Positions 8,201 to 15,648 of a DNA stretch of 21,633 bases are shown piece by piece. This DNA is from CAZIWJ01 sp964542855 (GTDB lineage: Bacteria > Bacteroidota > Bacteroidia > Cytophagales > Cyclobacteriaceae): NCBI GenBank assembly GCA_964542855.1, contig CAZIWJ010000035.1, positions 1-21,633 of the forward strand, given 5' to 3'. The stretch's first letter is position 1; each line of letters opens with the position of its first letter. Both the position numbers and the translations under genes were made by a program. Below the pieces are notes generated by a model that was not told the DNA's origin, made no database searches, and was given only the letters and a program-made list of their open reading frames with translations.

Positions 8201-9205
8201 ATGAGAAATTCTAAAATTGCAGGGCTCGGTCATTACGTGCCCGATAAGGTAGTTACCAACAACGATTTAACCCGTTACATGGATACCTCCGACGAATGGA
8301 TACAGGAACGCACCGGTATTAAGCAGCGCAGGTATTTCGAACTGGGCAAAGATACAACTGCCAACATGGGAACCCGGGCTGCCCGCATGGCCATTGATAA
8401 TGCCGGCCTGAAACCGGAGGATATTGATTTTATTGTTTTTGCCACCCTTAGCCCCGATTACGATTTTCCGGGTTCAGGGGTTTTTGTACAGGAAGCGTTG
8501 GGTATCGATACTGTTGCTGCGCTCGATGTTAGAGCCCAGTGTTCAGGGTTTGTATATTCTCTTTCCGTTGCTGATCAGTTTATTAAAACCGGTATGTACG
8601 ATACTGTACTGGTTATTGGATCAGAAATTCATAGTTCCGGCCTGGATATGAGTACCCGCGGACGCTCGGTTTCGGTTATTTTTGGCGATGGAGCCGGGGC
8701 TGCGGTGCTTCAGGCTACCGATGAAAAAGATAAGGGTGTACTTTCCACTCACTTACACTGTGAAGGAAAACACGCCGACGAACTGTGTGTGAAAGACGTA
8801 GGCAGCAGTAGGAACATCCCCAGGATTACGCCAGAAATGGTGGCCGAGGGAGAAGGTATTTTCCCTTACATGAACGGAAATTTCGTGTTTAAGCATGCCG
8901 TAACCCGGTTTTCTGAAGTTATTCAGGAAGCACTGGCGGCTAATAATTATAAGCCGGAAGATATAGACCTGCTTTTTCCTCACCAGGCTAACCTGAGAAT
9001 CAGCCAGTTTGTGCAGAAAAAATTTAATTTGCGTAACGAGCAGGTGTATAATAATATTATGCACTACGGTAATACCACGGCCGCTTCCATTCCACTGGCG
9101 ATGAGCGAAGCCTGGCAACAGGGTAAAATTAAAGATAATGACCTGGTGTGCCTGGCTGCTTTCGGAAGTGGATTTACCTGGGCATCGGCACTGATAAGAT
9201 GGTAG
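8201..9205 (+). CDS. 3-oxoacyl-ACP synthase III (FabH-type ketosynthase)
   Basis: This 334-residue thiolase-fold enzyme of the FabH family condenses an acyl-CoA or acyl thioester with malonyl-ACP. The catalytic triad is complete: Cys114 in RAQCSGFVYS, His261 in FPHQANLRI, and Asn291 in HYGNTTAASIP. TSDEWIQERTGIKQRR near the N-terminus and AAFGSGFTWASALIRW at the end are family hallmarks. I place the start at ATG 8201 (MRNSKIAGLGHYVPDK), which matches the usual N-terminus. A TTG at 8186 in the same frame would add five residues and is less likely. The gene stands alone here, without plsX or rpmF. Bacteroidota usually carry several FabH paralogues, so it may be either the housekeeping initiator or a paralogue for special lipids; I leave the symbol empty. 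Confidence 0.92.
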   Translation: MRNSKIAGLGHYVPDKVVTNNDLTRYMDTSDEWIQERTGIKQRRYFELGKDTTANMGTRAARMAIDNAGLKPEDIDFIVFATLSPDYDFPGSGVFVQEALGIDTVAALDVRAQCSGFVYSLSVADQFIKTGMYDTVLVIGSEIHSSGLDMSTRGRSVSVIFGDGAGAAVLQATDEKDKGVLSTHLHCEGKHADELCVKDVGSSRNIPRITPEMVAEGEGIFPYMNGNFVFKHAVTRFSEVIQEALAANNYKPEDIDLLFPHQANLRISQFVQKKFNLRNEQVYNNIMHYGNTTAASIPLAMSEAWQQGKIKDNDLVCLAAFGSGFTWASALIRW

Positions 9206-9213
9206 GGTGGTAC

Positions 9214-9243
9214 AATAAAAAAGCCCACTCGTTTGAGTGGGCT
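9214..9243 (-). terminator. Rho-independent terminator of tRNA-Lys
   Basis: Read on the minus strand just after the tRNA, a perfect 9-bp stem AGCCCACTC / GAGTGGGCT (9243-9235 and 9230-9222) encloses a 4-base loop. It is followed by a T-run (complement of 9222-9217). On the plus strand the stem is not followed by Ts, so it serves the tRNA rather than the convergent fabH gene, which ends 9 bases away. Confidence 0.92.
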
Positions 9244-9247
9244 AAAG

Positions 9248-9320
9248 TGACTGGCCTGGGGTTCGAACCCAGGACCCACGCCTTAAAAGGGCGTTGCTCT
9301 ACCAGCTGAGCTAGCCAGTC
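9248..9320 (-). tRNA. tRNA-Lys (anticodon TTT)
   Basis: This is a complete 73-base cloverleaf read on the minus strand. The acceptor stem GACTGGC pairs with GCCAGTC and the discriminator base is A. The D-arm is GCTCAGCTGGTAGAGC. The anticodon arm is ACGCC-CTTTTAA-GGCGT, with anticodon TTT. The T-arm is CTGGG-TTCGAAC-CCCAG. CCA is not encoded. The mature 3' end is followed immediately by a strong terminator. Confidence 0.97.
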
Positions 9321-9361
9321 GTTAGGTATATGTTTACTGTCAATTAACGCTGTTTTTCCAA

Positions 9362-10123
9362 ATGGAGATGCAAATGTATGAGCTAGATTTTAAATCCCAA
9401 AAGTTGAACATAAAAAAATTAAAAATTCTGTTTTTCCTGTTATTATTTACTCAAATCGGGTTAGCCCAGGAGTATGAATCATACCTTAAAAATGCTGATT
9501 CGCTTTACCAACAGCAGAAATACACCGAATCGTTCAAATTTTATAAAATAATGTTCGAGCGGGCAGAAATTGCCACCCCGGCTATGCTAATTAAAATGGC
9601 CTTCATTAATGAAGCCCTGGAAAATTACGAACAAACCCTTTATTACCTGCACCATTATCTCTTGATGACGAACGACCGTTCGGTACAGACTAAAATAGAA
9701 AGTCTGGCTGCAGAGCAGGGCATACAGGGATACGAATACTCCGAAGCTGAACTAATTATCGTTTGGCTGAATCATTACCGGCAGTTCATTATTTATACCT
9801 TGCTGGGGTTGGTCCTGGCCGGAATGCTGGTTGTGGTTAAAATGAACTGGTATCCGAAAGTTTACGGAGTGTTCAGTGTTGTAATATCATTTGTGCTGTT
9901 TATCTGGCTAAATACCAATTTGCTTAACGATATGGCAATTATTGAAGATAATAATACGCTTATAATGGATGCGCCTTCCGCAGGGGGGCGGGTGCTTAAC
10001 GTAAGCCGTTCCGGCCATATGGTTGAGATGCTTGAGACAAAGGACGCCTGGACCCGCATTCAGTGGAAAGGAAAGACTGCTTACGTTAGAAATAATAAAC
10101 TTCGGCCTTTTAAACCGGTTTAG
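9362..10123 (+). CDS. Exported TPR protein with two membrane segments and C-terminal SH3-like domain
   Basis: This 253-residue envelope protein is of unknown function. The parts in order are: a signal peptide (hydrophobic core about 21-32, cleavage near GLAQ at 36); TPR-like helices at about 38-120 (ADSLYQQQKYTESFKFYKIM, NEALENYEQTLYYL); two membrane spans at about 142-161 and 168-188; and a bacterial SH3-like domain at about 198-250 (MDAPSAGGRVLNVSRSG, AWTRIQWKGKTAYVRNNKL). The layout recalls the BatE-like TPR/SH3 proteins of Bacteroidota aerotolerance operons, but no Bat partners are here. ATG 9362 gives an unusually long n-region. TTG 9404 (LNIKKLKILFF) would give a standard signal peptide and is a real alternative in this genome. 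It is divergent from tRNA-Lys across about 40 bases. Confidence 0.75.
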   Translation: MEMQMYELDFKSQKLNIKKLKILFFLLLFTQIGLAQEYESYLKNADSLYQQQKYTESFKFYKIMFERAEIATPAMLIKMAFINEALENYEQTLYYLHHYLLMTNDRSVQTKIESLAAEQGIQGYEYSEAELIIVWLNHYRQFIIYTLLGLVLAGMLVVVKMNWYPKVYGVFSVVISFVLFIWLNTNLLNDMAIIEDNNTLIMDAPSAGGRVLNVSRSGHMVEMLETKDAWTRIQWKGKTAYVRNNKLRPFKPV

Positions 10124-10201
10124 CCTGTACTTTGAGAATTTTTTTTCTGAACTTATAAATAAGTTTAACACGTTAAAAATATGAAACACTAAATATTCTG
10201 C

Positions 10202-11407
10202 ATGGCAAAAACTTTTTCTACTGCTGTAAAGCAGGAAACCGCCGTCCTTGTGGCACTTTACAACCACGAAATCAGTAAGCAAACTGTTCAGGACCATCTC
10301 GATGAGCTGGCGTTCCTGGCCCAGACTTCGGGGGCTAAAACAATGCAAACCTTCGTTCAGAAACTTGAACAGCCCGACGTAAAAACATTCGTCGGCAGGG
10401 GAAAATTACAGGAGGTGAAAGAATACGTTACCTCGCGTAAAATAGATATGGTTATTTTCGATGACGATCTCTCTCCCTCACAGGTACGAAACCTTGAGAA
10501 GGAATTTAAATGCAAGATCCTGGACCGTAGCCTGCTAATCCTGAATATTTTTTCCCAACGGGCCAAAACCTCCCAGGCCAAAACGCAGGTAGAATTAGCC
10601 CAGTACCAGTACCTACTTCCTCGCCTAACCCGAATGTGGACGCACTTGTCTAAACAAAAAGGGGGCATCGGCATGCGTGGGCCGGGTGAAAAAGAACTCG
10701 AGACCGACCGCCGGATTATTCGAGATAAAATTTCTCAGTTTAGTAAAAAGCTTGAAAAAATTGATAAGCAGAGCAATACCCGCCGTAAATACCGCCGAAA
10801 TGAAGTAAGAGTGGCGTTAGTGGGTTACACCAACGTGGGTAAATCTACCATTATGAGAAGGCTGGCAAAAGCTGAAGTATTTGCCGAAAATAAATTATTT
10901 GCCACCGTCGATTCTACTGTTCGTAAAGTAGTGGTGGGTAAAATTCCTTTCCTGCTTACCGATACGGTTGGTTTTATCCGTAAGCTTCCCCATACCCTGA
11001 TTGAATGTTTCAAGTCTACCCTCGACGAGGTTCGTGAAGCCGACATCCTGGTTCACGTGGTAGATGCCTCTCACCCGGGTTTCGACGAACACATTGATAT
11101 TGTTAACAGTATACTGGCAGATATTGGAGCACTGGAAAAACCCACGGTGATGGTTTTTAACAAAACCGACAAACTGGATAAGCACATACCAACACACGAG
11201 GAAGATCCGGAAGAACTGACCCAGTACGAAAAAATACAACAATACGTGAAAAAGCATCACGATAACTCCATTTGTATTTCGGCTACTAAAACAGATAACA
11301 TTCATCAGTTAAAAGACATGCTCTACGAGCTTGTTGCCGAAAAATATTTTAAAATTTATCCCAATCATTTGCACTTTAAAGAAGTGTACGAATCGACTCG
11401 CTATTGA
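10202..11407 (+). CDS. hflX: Ribosome-associated GTPase HflX
   Basis: This encodes a 401-residue GTPase that binds the 50S subunit and splits stalled or heat-damaged ribosomes. The HflX-specific N-terminal domain carries TFVGRGKLQEVKEYV at about 61-76 and FDDDLSPSQVRNLEK at about 90-104. A linker has SQAKTQVELAQYQYLLPRL, then the GMRGPGEKELETDRR block. The G domain has G1 GYTNVGKS (208-215), G3 DTVGFIRKLPH, G4 NKTD and G5 SATK. All nucleotide-binding motifs are intact and the length is typical. The ATG start gives a normal N-terminus. The stop overlaps the coaX start (TTGA), indicating translational coupling with CoA synthesis. Confidence 0.97.
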   Translation: MAKTFSTAVKQETAVLVALYNHEISKQTVQDHLDELAFLAQTSGAKTMQTFVQKLEQPDVKTFVGRGKLQEVKEYVTSRKIDMVIFDDDLSPSQVRNLEKEFKCKILDRSLLILNIFSQRAKTSQAKTQVELAQYQYLLPRLTRMWTHLSKQKGGIGMRGPGEKELETDRRIIRDKISQFSKKLEKIDKQSNTRRKYRRNEVRVALVGYTNVGKSTIMRRLAKAEVFAENKLFATVDSTVRKVVVGKIPFLLTDTVGFIRKLPHTLIECFKSTLDEVREADILVHVVDASHPGFDEHIDIVNSILADIGALEKPTVMVFNKTDKLDKHIPTHEEDPEELTQYEKIQQYVKKHHDNSICISATKTDNIHQLKDMLYELVAEKYFKIYPNHLHFKEVYESTRY

Positions 11408-12165
11408 TACTGGCAATCGACGTTGGAAATTCCAACATAGCCTTCGGATTATTCAATCACCAGCTGGTTAATCACTGGCGGGTAAAAACCGATGCCCGCC
11501 AAACCTCAGATGAGTACGCTGTACTTTTCAGTGCTGTTTTGCGCAACAGCCAGATCGACCTGGGAATTATTGATCAGGTAATTGTTAGCTCGGTGGTTCC
11601 TCAACTCAGTGGCACCTTTCGCTCAGTGGCCAGCTCTTTATTTGGAGTAAACCCGATAATGGTCTCCACAGAACTGGATACCGGGCTTACCCTTACCATA
11701 GACAATCCCAGGGAAATCGGTTCTGATCTGCTGGCTAATGCAGTTGCTGCCTTCTATAATTATGGAGGAAATACGCTGGTGGCCGATTTCGGGACGGCCC
11801 TCTCGTTCGTTGCCGTTACCACGGAAGGTAAAATTGAAGGCGGGGTAATTGCCCCTGGCCTGGAGTCTGCCATCAAAGCCTTGAGTACCAATACGGCCCA
11901 ATTACCTTACGTAGAACTGGTTGCCCCTGAAACGGTACTGGGCAAAAACACTGTGCACGCTATTCAGTCGGGGGTGTTGCTGGGTTACGCCGGACTGGTA
12001 GAGAAAATTATTAGGGAAGCCCACCGGGAACTGGGCGATCCATTCCAGGCTGTTGCCACGGGTGGGCTGGTAAATACGATAGCCCCTCTTACCAATTTAT
12101 TTGCCCACATTAGTAACACCCATACCCTGGAAGGGCTCAGGATACTGGCTGAGCGGAATCGTTAG
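11404..12165 (+). CDS. coaX: Type III pantothenate kinase
   Basis: This 253-residue ASKHA-fold enzyme catalyses ATP-dependent phosphorylation of pantothenate, the first step of CoA synthesis. The phosphate-1 loop is AIDVGNSNIAFG at residues 4-15. The middle block is NPREIGSDLLANAVAAF, where many homologues have GxDR; here Arg is replaced by Leu. The phosphate-2 loop is VADFGTALSF, followed by GGVIAPGL, the interface stretch ALSTNTAQLP, and HAIQSGVLLGY. The start must be TTG 11404 inside the hflX stop, because the IDVGN motif begins three residues later. The 3' end overlaps the convergent gldA by 29 bases. The GSDLLANA and NTAQLP wording reminds me of spirochaete-type CoaX more than of the usual Bacteroidota form, which is recollection rather than a search result. 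Confidence 0.93.
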   Translation: MILAIDVGNSNIAFGLFNHQLVNHWRVKTDARQTSDEYAVLFSAVLRNSQIDLGIIDQVIVSSVVPQLSGTFRSVASSLFGVNPIMVSTELDTGLTLTIDNPREIGSDLLANAVAAFYNYGGNTLVADFGTALSFVAVTTEGKIEGGVIAPGLESAIKALSTNTAQLPYVELVAPETVLGKNTVHAIQSGVLLGYAGLVEKIIREAHRELGDPFQAVATGGLVNTIAPLTNLFAHISNTHTLEGLRILAERNR

Positions 12166-13087
12166 CTGCATTTGAGGTCGTGAGGCTACGAAATATTGAT
12201 TCCAGGTCGTTGGTTTTTTCCTGCGCTTTTAATTCTAGCAGAGGCAGTTGCTGCTCGGCTGCTACCTGGTAAATTAATAACTGGATTTGGTCGGGGTTAT
12301 GAGCAGTATTAATTAAAAGGTTATGCTGGTCATCGCCGTAATTGATGTCCTTTAGTAAGGGTTTATGCTTAAACGCTTCGAGTTCAACCGGCTTGTTAAA
12401 ACGGGCTTTTACCTGTTTTGTGTGGCTTTCCCCTTCCAACTCCTGAATGGGCTTGTTAACGATTAATTTACCGCGGTTAATGATAATGACCCGATTGCAA
12501 ATGGCTTTCACCTCCTGTAAGATGTGAGTGGAAAGTAATACGGTTTTTTCCCGGCTTACGGCACGGATAACCTCCCGGATTTCAATAATCTGGTTCGGGT
12601 CCAGCCCGGTTGTTGGTTCATCCAGAATTAATACCTCCGGGTCATGGATCAGCGCCTGGGCCAGCCCTACCCGCTGGCGGTAGCCCTTCGATAAACTGCC
12701 GATCATTTTATGCTGCTCGCGCTCAAGCCCACACTGATTAATGGTATGCATAATCCGTTTCTCTACATTTGGAAGGCCATGTATTCGGGCAATAAAGCGA
12801 AGGTATTCCCAAACGTACATATCTAAGTACAGTGGGTTGTGTTCTGGCAGGTATCCCAGTTTTTTACGAACTTCCAGCGGTTGCTCCAGCACATCCAGCC
12901 CGGCAACCTGTACGCTGCCCGAAGTGGGCATCAGGTAGGAGGTGGCAATTTTCATGGTGGTAGACTTTCCGGCGCCGTTAGGCCCAAGAAAACCAGTAAT
13001 TTCGCCTTTTCGGGCATGAAAGGTTATGTCGTTAACTGCTTTTTGATTACCAAATTTTTTTACAAGCTTTAATATGTTTATGCTCAT
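12137..13087 (-). CDS. gldA: ABC transporter ATP-binding protein, GldA-like
   Basis: This 316-residue ABC ATPase has Walker A GPNGAGKS (35-42), signature LSKGYRQRVGLAQAL (132-146), Walker B VLILDEPT (152-159), D-loop GLDPNQ, and H-loop STHILQE with His188. The segment GYLPEHNPLYLDMYVWEYL, in place of the generic Q-loop region, is characteristic of GldA. GldA is the ATPase of the GldA-GldF-GldG transporter needed for gliding in Flavobacterium. The permease genes gldF and gldG are not in this window, and GldA homologues also occur in non-gliding Bacteroidota, so motility is not proven. The C-terminal 100 residues form the usual regulatory extension. Its start lies 13 bases from the divergent PagL-like gene, leaving almost no separate promoter space. 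Confidence 0.85.
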   Translation of the reverse strand: MSINILKLVKKFGNQKAVNDITFHARKGEITGFLGPNGAGKSTTMKIATSYLMPTSGSVQVAGLDVLEQPLEVRKKLGYLPEHNPLYLDMYVWEYLRFIARIHGLPNVEKRIMHTINQCGLEREQHKMIGSLSKGYRQRVGLAQALIHDPEVLILDEPTTGLDPNQIIEIREVIRAVSREKTVLLSTHILQEVKAICNRVIIINRGKLIVNKPIQELEGESHTKQVKARFNKPVELEAFKHKPLLKDINYGDDQHNLLINTAHNPDQIQLLIYQVAAEQQLPLLELKAQEKTNDLESIFRSLTTSNAANDSAQPVS

Positions 13088-13100
13088 AAGCCTTCGCTCA

Positions 13101-14222
13101 ATGGTTTGTTCCCGCTATTTACTAAATAATCTGTGGTTTTTCCTCGTGCTGGTACTCCCTTTCTCAGCATCAGGCCAGCAATATACCTGGAAGGCCGGTT
13201 TCAGTACCTTTAAAGGTTTCATCCTGGAGCACAACGAAGACATGCAGGGGCTGGCCAATACTCACCCGCAGGGGGTGGAACTGGTTATTTCTAAACAAAC
13301 ATACGGATACCAGGATTGGGAAAGCTTTCTAAATTATCCGGAAGTTGGGCTGGGCATGGGCTGGATCGACTATCGCTTTCCCGAAGTGCTTGGGAAATCG
13401 GTAGCCATTGCTCCATTCATGAAGTTCAGGGTTTTTTCGGGAAAGCATTCATCGCTCAGGTTTCGGCTGGGTACCGGCATCGGCATTCATTCCCAACCTT
13501 TTAACCTGGAGGCAAACCGGGCCAATAATGCCCTGAGTTCTTCACTAAGCTTTAATATGCACGGAAAACTGGGATATTACATGCAGGCCGGGAAATACTG
13601 GCTGGCCGGCCTGGAGACGGGCATCTGGCATTTTTCCAACGGTTCCTGGACGCAGCCTAACAGTGGAATAAATGTAATTTACGGGAGCCTGAACCTGGCC
13701 AGAAAAATTGGTCGGCTGGATGTTGATTTCCAACCTGAAAAATCTACGAAGCTGAAAGAAAATGCTTTCTATCTTTTTTTCCAGGCAAATGGGGGGCTTA
13801 ATATGTCGCGCGACCTGGCCGGGAAAAATATCCGCGAAAGGTTTTTGTATACTTCGTATAATGTATCGGCCAACTGGCAACTATCTCGAATATCCAGCGT
13901 GACCGTTGGGGCGGACGCATTTTTCAGTAATACAATTAAGCGGGAAATTAGAGAACGTTTCGAGTACGGACAGGAAGATAAACTTTACGACCACCGAAGA
14001 GCGGGCGTGTTTGCAGGGCATGAATTTTACGCAAACCGGTTGTCGTTAGTTACCCAAATAGGTGTGTACGTTTACCAGCCTTATTCTCATTTACAACGCA
14101 GGTTGTACCAGCGATACGGATTGAGATACCTGTTAACCGACGCTTTATGTTTATCTTTACAATTGAAAACCCACGGAGGCGTTGCCGAAGTAGTAGAGTG
14201 GGGAATAGGTTTCAAATTATAG
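13101..14222 (+). CDS. PagL-like lipid A deacylase (acyloxyacyl hydrolase family)
   Basis: This encodes an outer-membrane beta-barrel of about 373 residues in the acyloxyacyl hydrolase/PagL family, expected to trim an acyl chain from lipid A. The diagnostic motif is IWHFSNGSWTQPNSGINV, where His177 and Ser179 correspond to the PagL His-x-Ser catalytic pair; the following PNxGxN is also conserved. Alternating aromatic/polar strands run to the C-terminus, which ends in EWGIGFKL as barrels do. I start it at ATG 13101, which gives a clean signal peptide (hydrophobic core LWFFLVLVLPF, cleavage after SASG-Q). The longer frame from 13074 would overlap gldA. The MscS gene follows after 4 bases. The family is well supported; lipid A specificity in this organism is inference. 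Confidence 0.82.
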   Translation: MVCSRYLLNNLWFFLVLVLPFSASGQQYTWKAGFSTFKGFILEHNEDMQGLANTHPQGVELVISKQTYGYQDWESFLNYPEVGLGMGWIDYRFPEVLGKSVAIAPFMKFRVFSGKHSSLRFRLGTGIGIHSQPFNLEANRANNALSSSLSFNMHGKLGYYMQAGKYWLAGLETGIWHFSNGSWTQPNSGINVIYGSLNLARKIGRLDVDFQPEKSTKLKENAFYLFFQANGGLNMSRDLAGKNIRERFLYTSYNVSANWQLSRISSVTVGADAFFSNTIKREIRERFEYGQEDKLYDHRRAGVFAGHEFYANRLSLVTQIGVYVYQPYSHLQRRLYQRYGLRYLLTDALCLSLQLKTHGGVAEVVEWGIGFKL

Positions 14223-14226
14223 AGCA

Positions 14227-15333
14227 GTGATAGAATTTTTTAATAGTCTCGATTGGGAGAACCCGGTGGTGAATATCCTGGTGGCAACAGGGGGGGCTTT
14301 GATAACAGCGCTGGTGGTATTTTTGTCAATTAAAAAGTTTAGCCAGGTTATACTGAAAAAGCTCAGCCGTGAAAGCTATTCATTTATTCAAGGAAAGCTA
14401 AACCGGCCGCTTGCCTTTCTCACTTTTGCGTCATTGCTGTTCATTCCTTTTAGCATTCTGGCCCGTGAATACTTACTGGTGCGGGCACTGGCCCACGTTA
14501 TGGAAATTATAGCCATCCTTTCAGTGGCTTTTCTAATTACCCGGGTAATCAATATTATTCGTTTGCTTACGGTTGATAAAATTGATCCGAACGCCGAAGA
14601 TCCTCTCGACGCCCGGAAGGTACAAACCCAGTTCCAGATTTTCGAGCGGATTATTAATGCGGTTATTTTCTTTCTTGCCATTGTAATTTCGCTCATGACC
14701 TTCGATTCGGTTCGAAGTATCGGGGTAAGCCTTTTTGCATCGGCTGGTGTGGCAGGTATTGTGCTGGGTTTTGCCGCCCAGAAATTAATCGGCACCTTTC
14801 TGGCCGGCGTACAGTTAGCCCTTACCCAGCCCATCCGGATTGATGATATGGTAATTGTAGAAAACGATTTCGGGCGGATTGAAGAAATTCACCTTACTTA
14901 CGTGGTCGTGAAAACATGGGACCGCCGTCGCCTGGTGATGCCATCGACTTACTTCATAGATAAAGTATTTCAGAATTGGAGCAAAAATTCTACCGATATA
15001 TTAGGAACCATTTTCCTGTACACCGATTATAATATTCCTTTCGATGCCATTCGGGAGAAGTTAACCGAACTGGTTAAAGACCACCCGTTATGGGATGGCG
15101 AAGTAGCAAAATTACAGGTAACAAACGCCACCGACCGGGTGGTGGAATCGAGGCTGCTGGTCGGGGCCCGAACCCCTCCGGAAGCCTGGGACCTTCGGGT
15201 TTACGTACGGGAAGAAATCATTAAATTTATTCAAAAAAATTATCCCGATTCACTACCGCGAACCCGGGTAGCACTGGAAAAACAGGAAGATAACTACCCT
15301 GGCATGATTAATGACAAAGTTAATCGGCACTAA
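14227..15333 (+). CDS. Small-conductance mechanosensitive channel family protein (MscS)
   Basis: This 368-residue inner-membrane channel opens under membrane tension and releases solutes during osmotic downshock. Predicted membrane segments are near residues 14-33, 59-80, 85-110, 137-157 and 165-198. The last is the pore-lining TM3, with small residues in SLFASAGVAGIVLGFAAQ and LAGVQLALTQPIRIDD leading into the beta domain (VENDFGRIEEIHLTYVVVKTWDRRRLVMP). The soluble C-terminal alpha/beta part follows. It has two or three more membrane spans than E. coli MscS, a common variant. The start is GTG 14227, four bases after the PagL-like gene, so it is probably co-transcribed as an envelope pair. 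The 3' end overlaps a small gene on the other strand by 14 bases. Confidence 0.93.
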   Translation: MIEFFNSLDWENPVVNILVATGGALITALVVFLSIKKFSQVILKKLSRESYSFIQGKLNRPLAFLTFASLLFIPFSILAREYLLVRALAHVMEIIAILSVAFLITRVINIIRLLTVDKIDPNAEDPLDARKVQTQFQIFERIINAVIFFLAIVISLMTFDSVRSIGVSLFASAGVAGIVLGFAAQKLIGTFLAGVQLALTQPIRIDDMVIVENDFGRIEEIHLTYVVVKTWDRRRLVMPSTYFIDKVFQNWSKNSTDILGTIFLYTDYNIPFDAIREKLTELVKDHPLWDGEVAKLQVTNATDRVVESRLLVGARTPPEAWDLRVYVREEIIKFIQKNYPDSLPRTRVALEKQEDNYPGMINDKVNRH

Positions 15334-15481
15334 CCGGGTCTTTTCGCTGTTTTTTAACCGAAGGTTTTCGCGATTTCTTTATGAAGTCTTTCAGGCGATA
15401 CAACCTGAATAAATCCAGGGTAAGGTAACCGGTAAAACACATCACTATCATCATACTTAATGCAATCACAAATCCCGACAT
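15320..15481 (-). CDS. Small single-pass membrane protein (53 residues)
   Basis: A short open frame runs from ATG (15481-15479) to TAA (15322-15320). It encodes one N-terminal hydrophobic helix (SGFVIALSMMIVMCFTGYL, about 2-20) followed by a strongly basic tail (RLYRLKDFIKKSRKPSVKKQRK). The positive-inside rule predicts N-out, C-in topology with the basic tail in the cytoplasm at the membrane face. I do not recognise a family. It fills about half of an otherwise empty 315-base gap between mscS and the NFACT gene and overlaps the 3' end of mscS by 14 bases, convergent. The amphipathic composition and position argue for a real gene, but no promoter or ribosome site could be confirmed. The remaining 167 bases to the NFACT gene show nothing I can assign. 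Confidence 0.55.
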   Translation of the reverse strand: MSGFVIALSMMIVMCFTGYLTLDLFRLYRLKDFIKKSRKPSVKKQRKDPVSAD

Positions 15482-15648
15482 GCTCTTTAATTTTTAATTG
15501 CTTAATTATAAGTGGGTTTACCTGGAATATAAAATTGCCTTAGGCTGATCGCTTGCCCTGACAGGATGTAGCTAAAATCAAACTTTTTCGGTTTACCGCT
15601 ATTGTATAAGCTGGAGTATTTTACCCCATTCATTAACTCGATTTATCG

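Noticed and set aside
9064..9279. 71-codon minus-strand frame running through the tRNA terminator into fabH
   Set aside because: It starts inside the tRNA, spans the terminator hairpin and lies antisense to fabH; it is not a plausible gene.
10102..10116. 12-bp palindrome TAAACCGGTTTA at the end of the TPR/SH3 gene, followed later by a T-run
   Set aside because: The palindrome has no loop and the Ts are about 20 bases away; as a terminator it is unconvincing.
9862..10348. Minus-strand frames of 65 and 146 codons over the SH3-domain gene end and hflX start
   Set aside because: They are antisense to two well-supported genes and lack a signal, motif or promoter.
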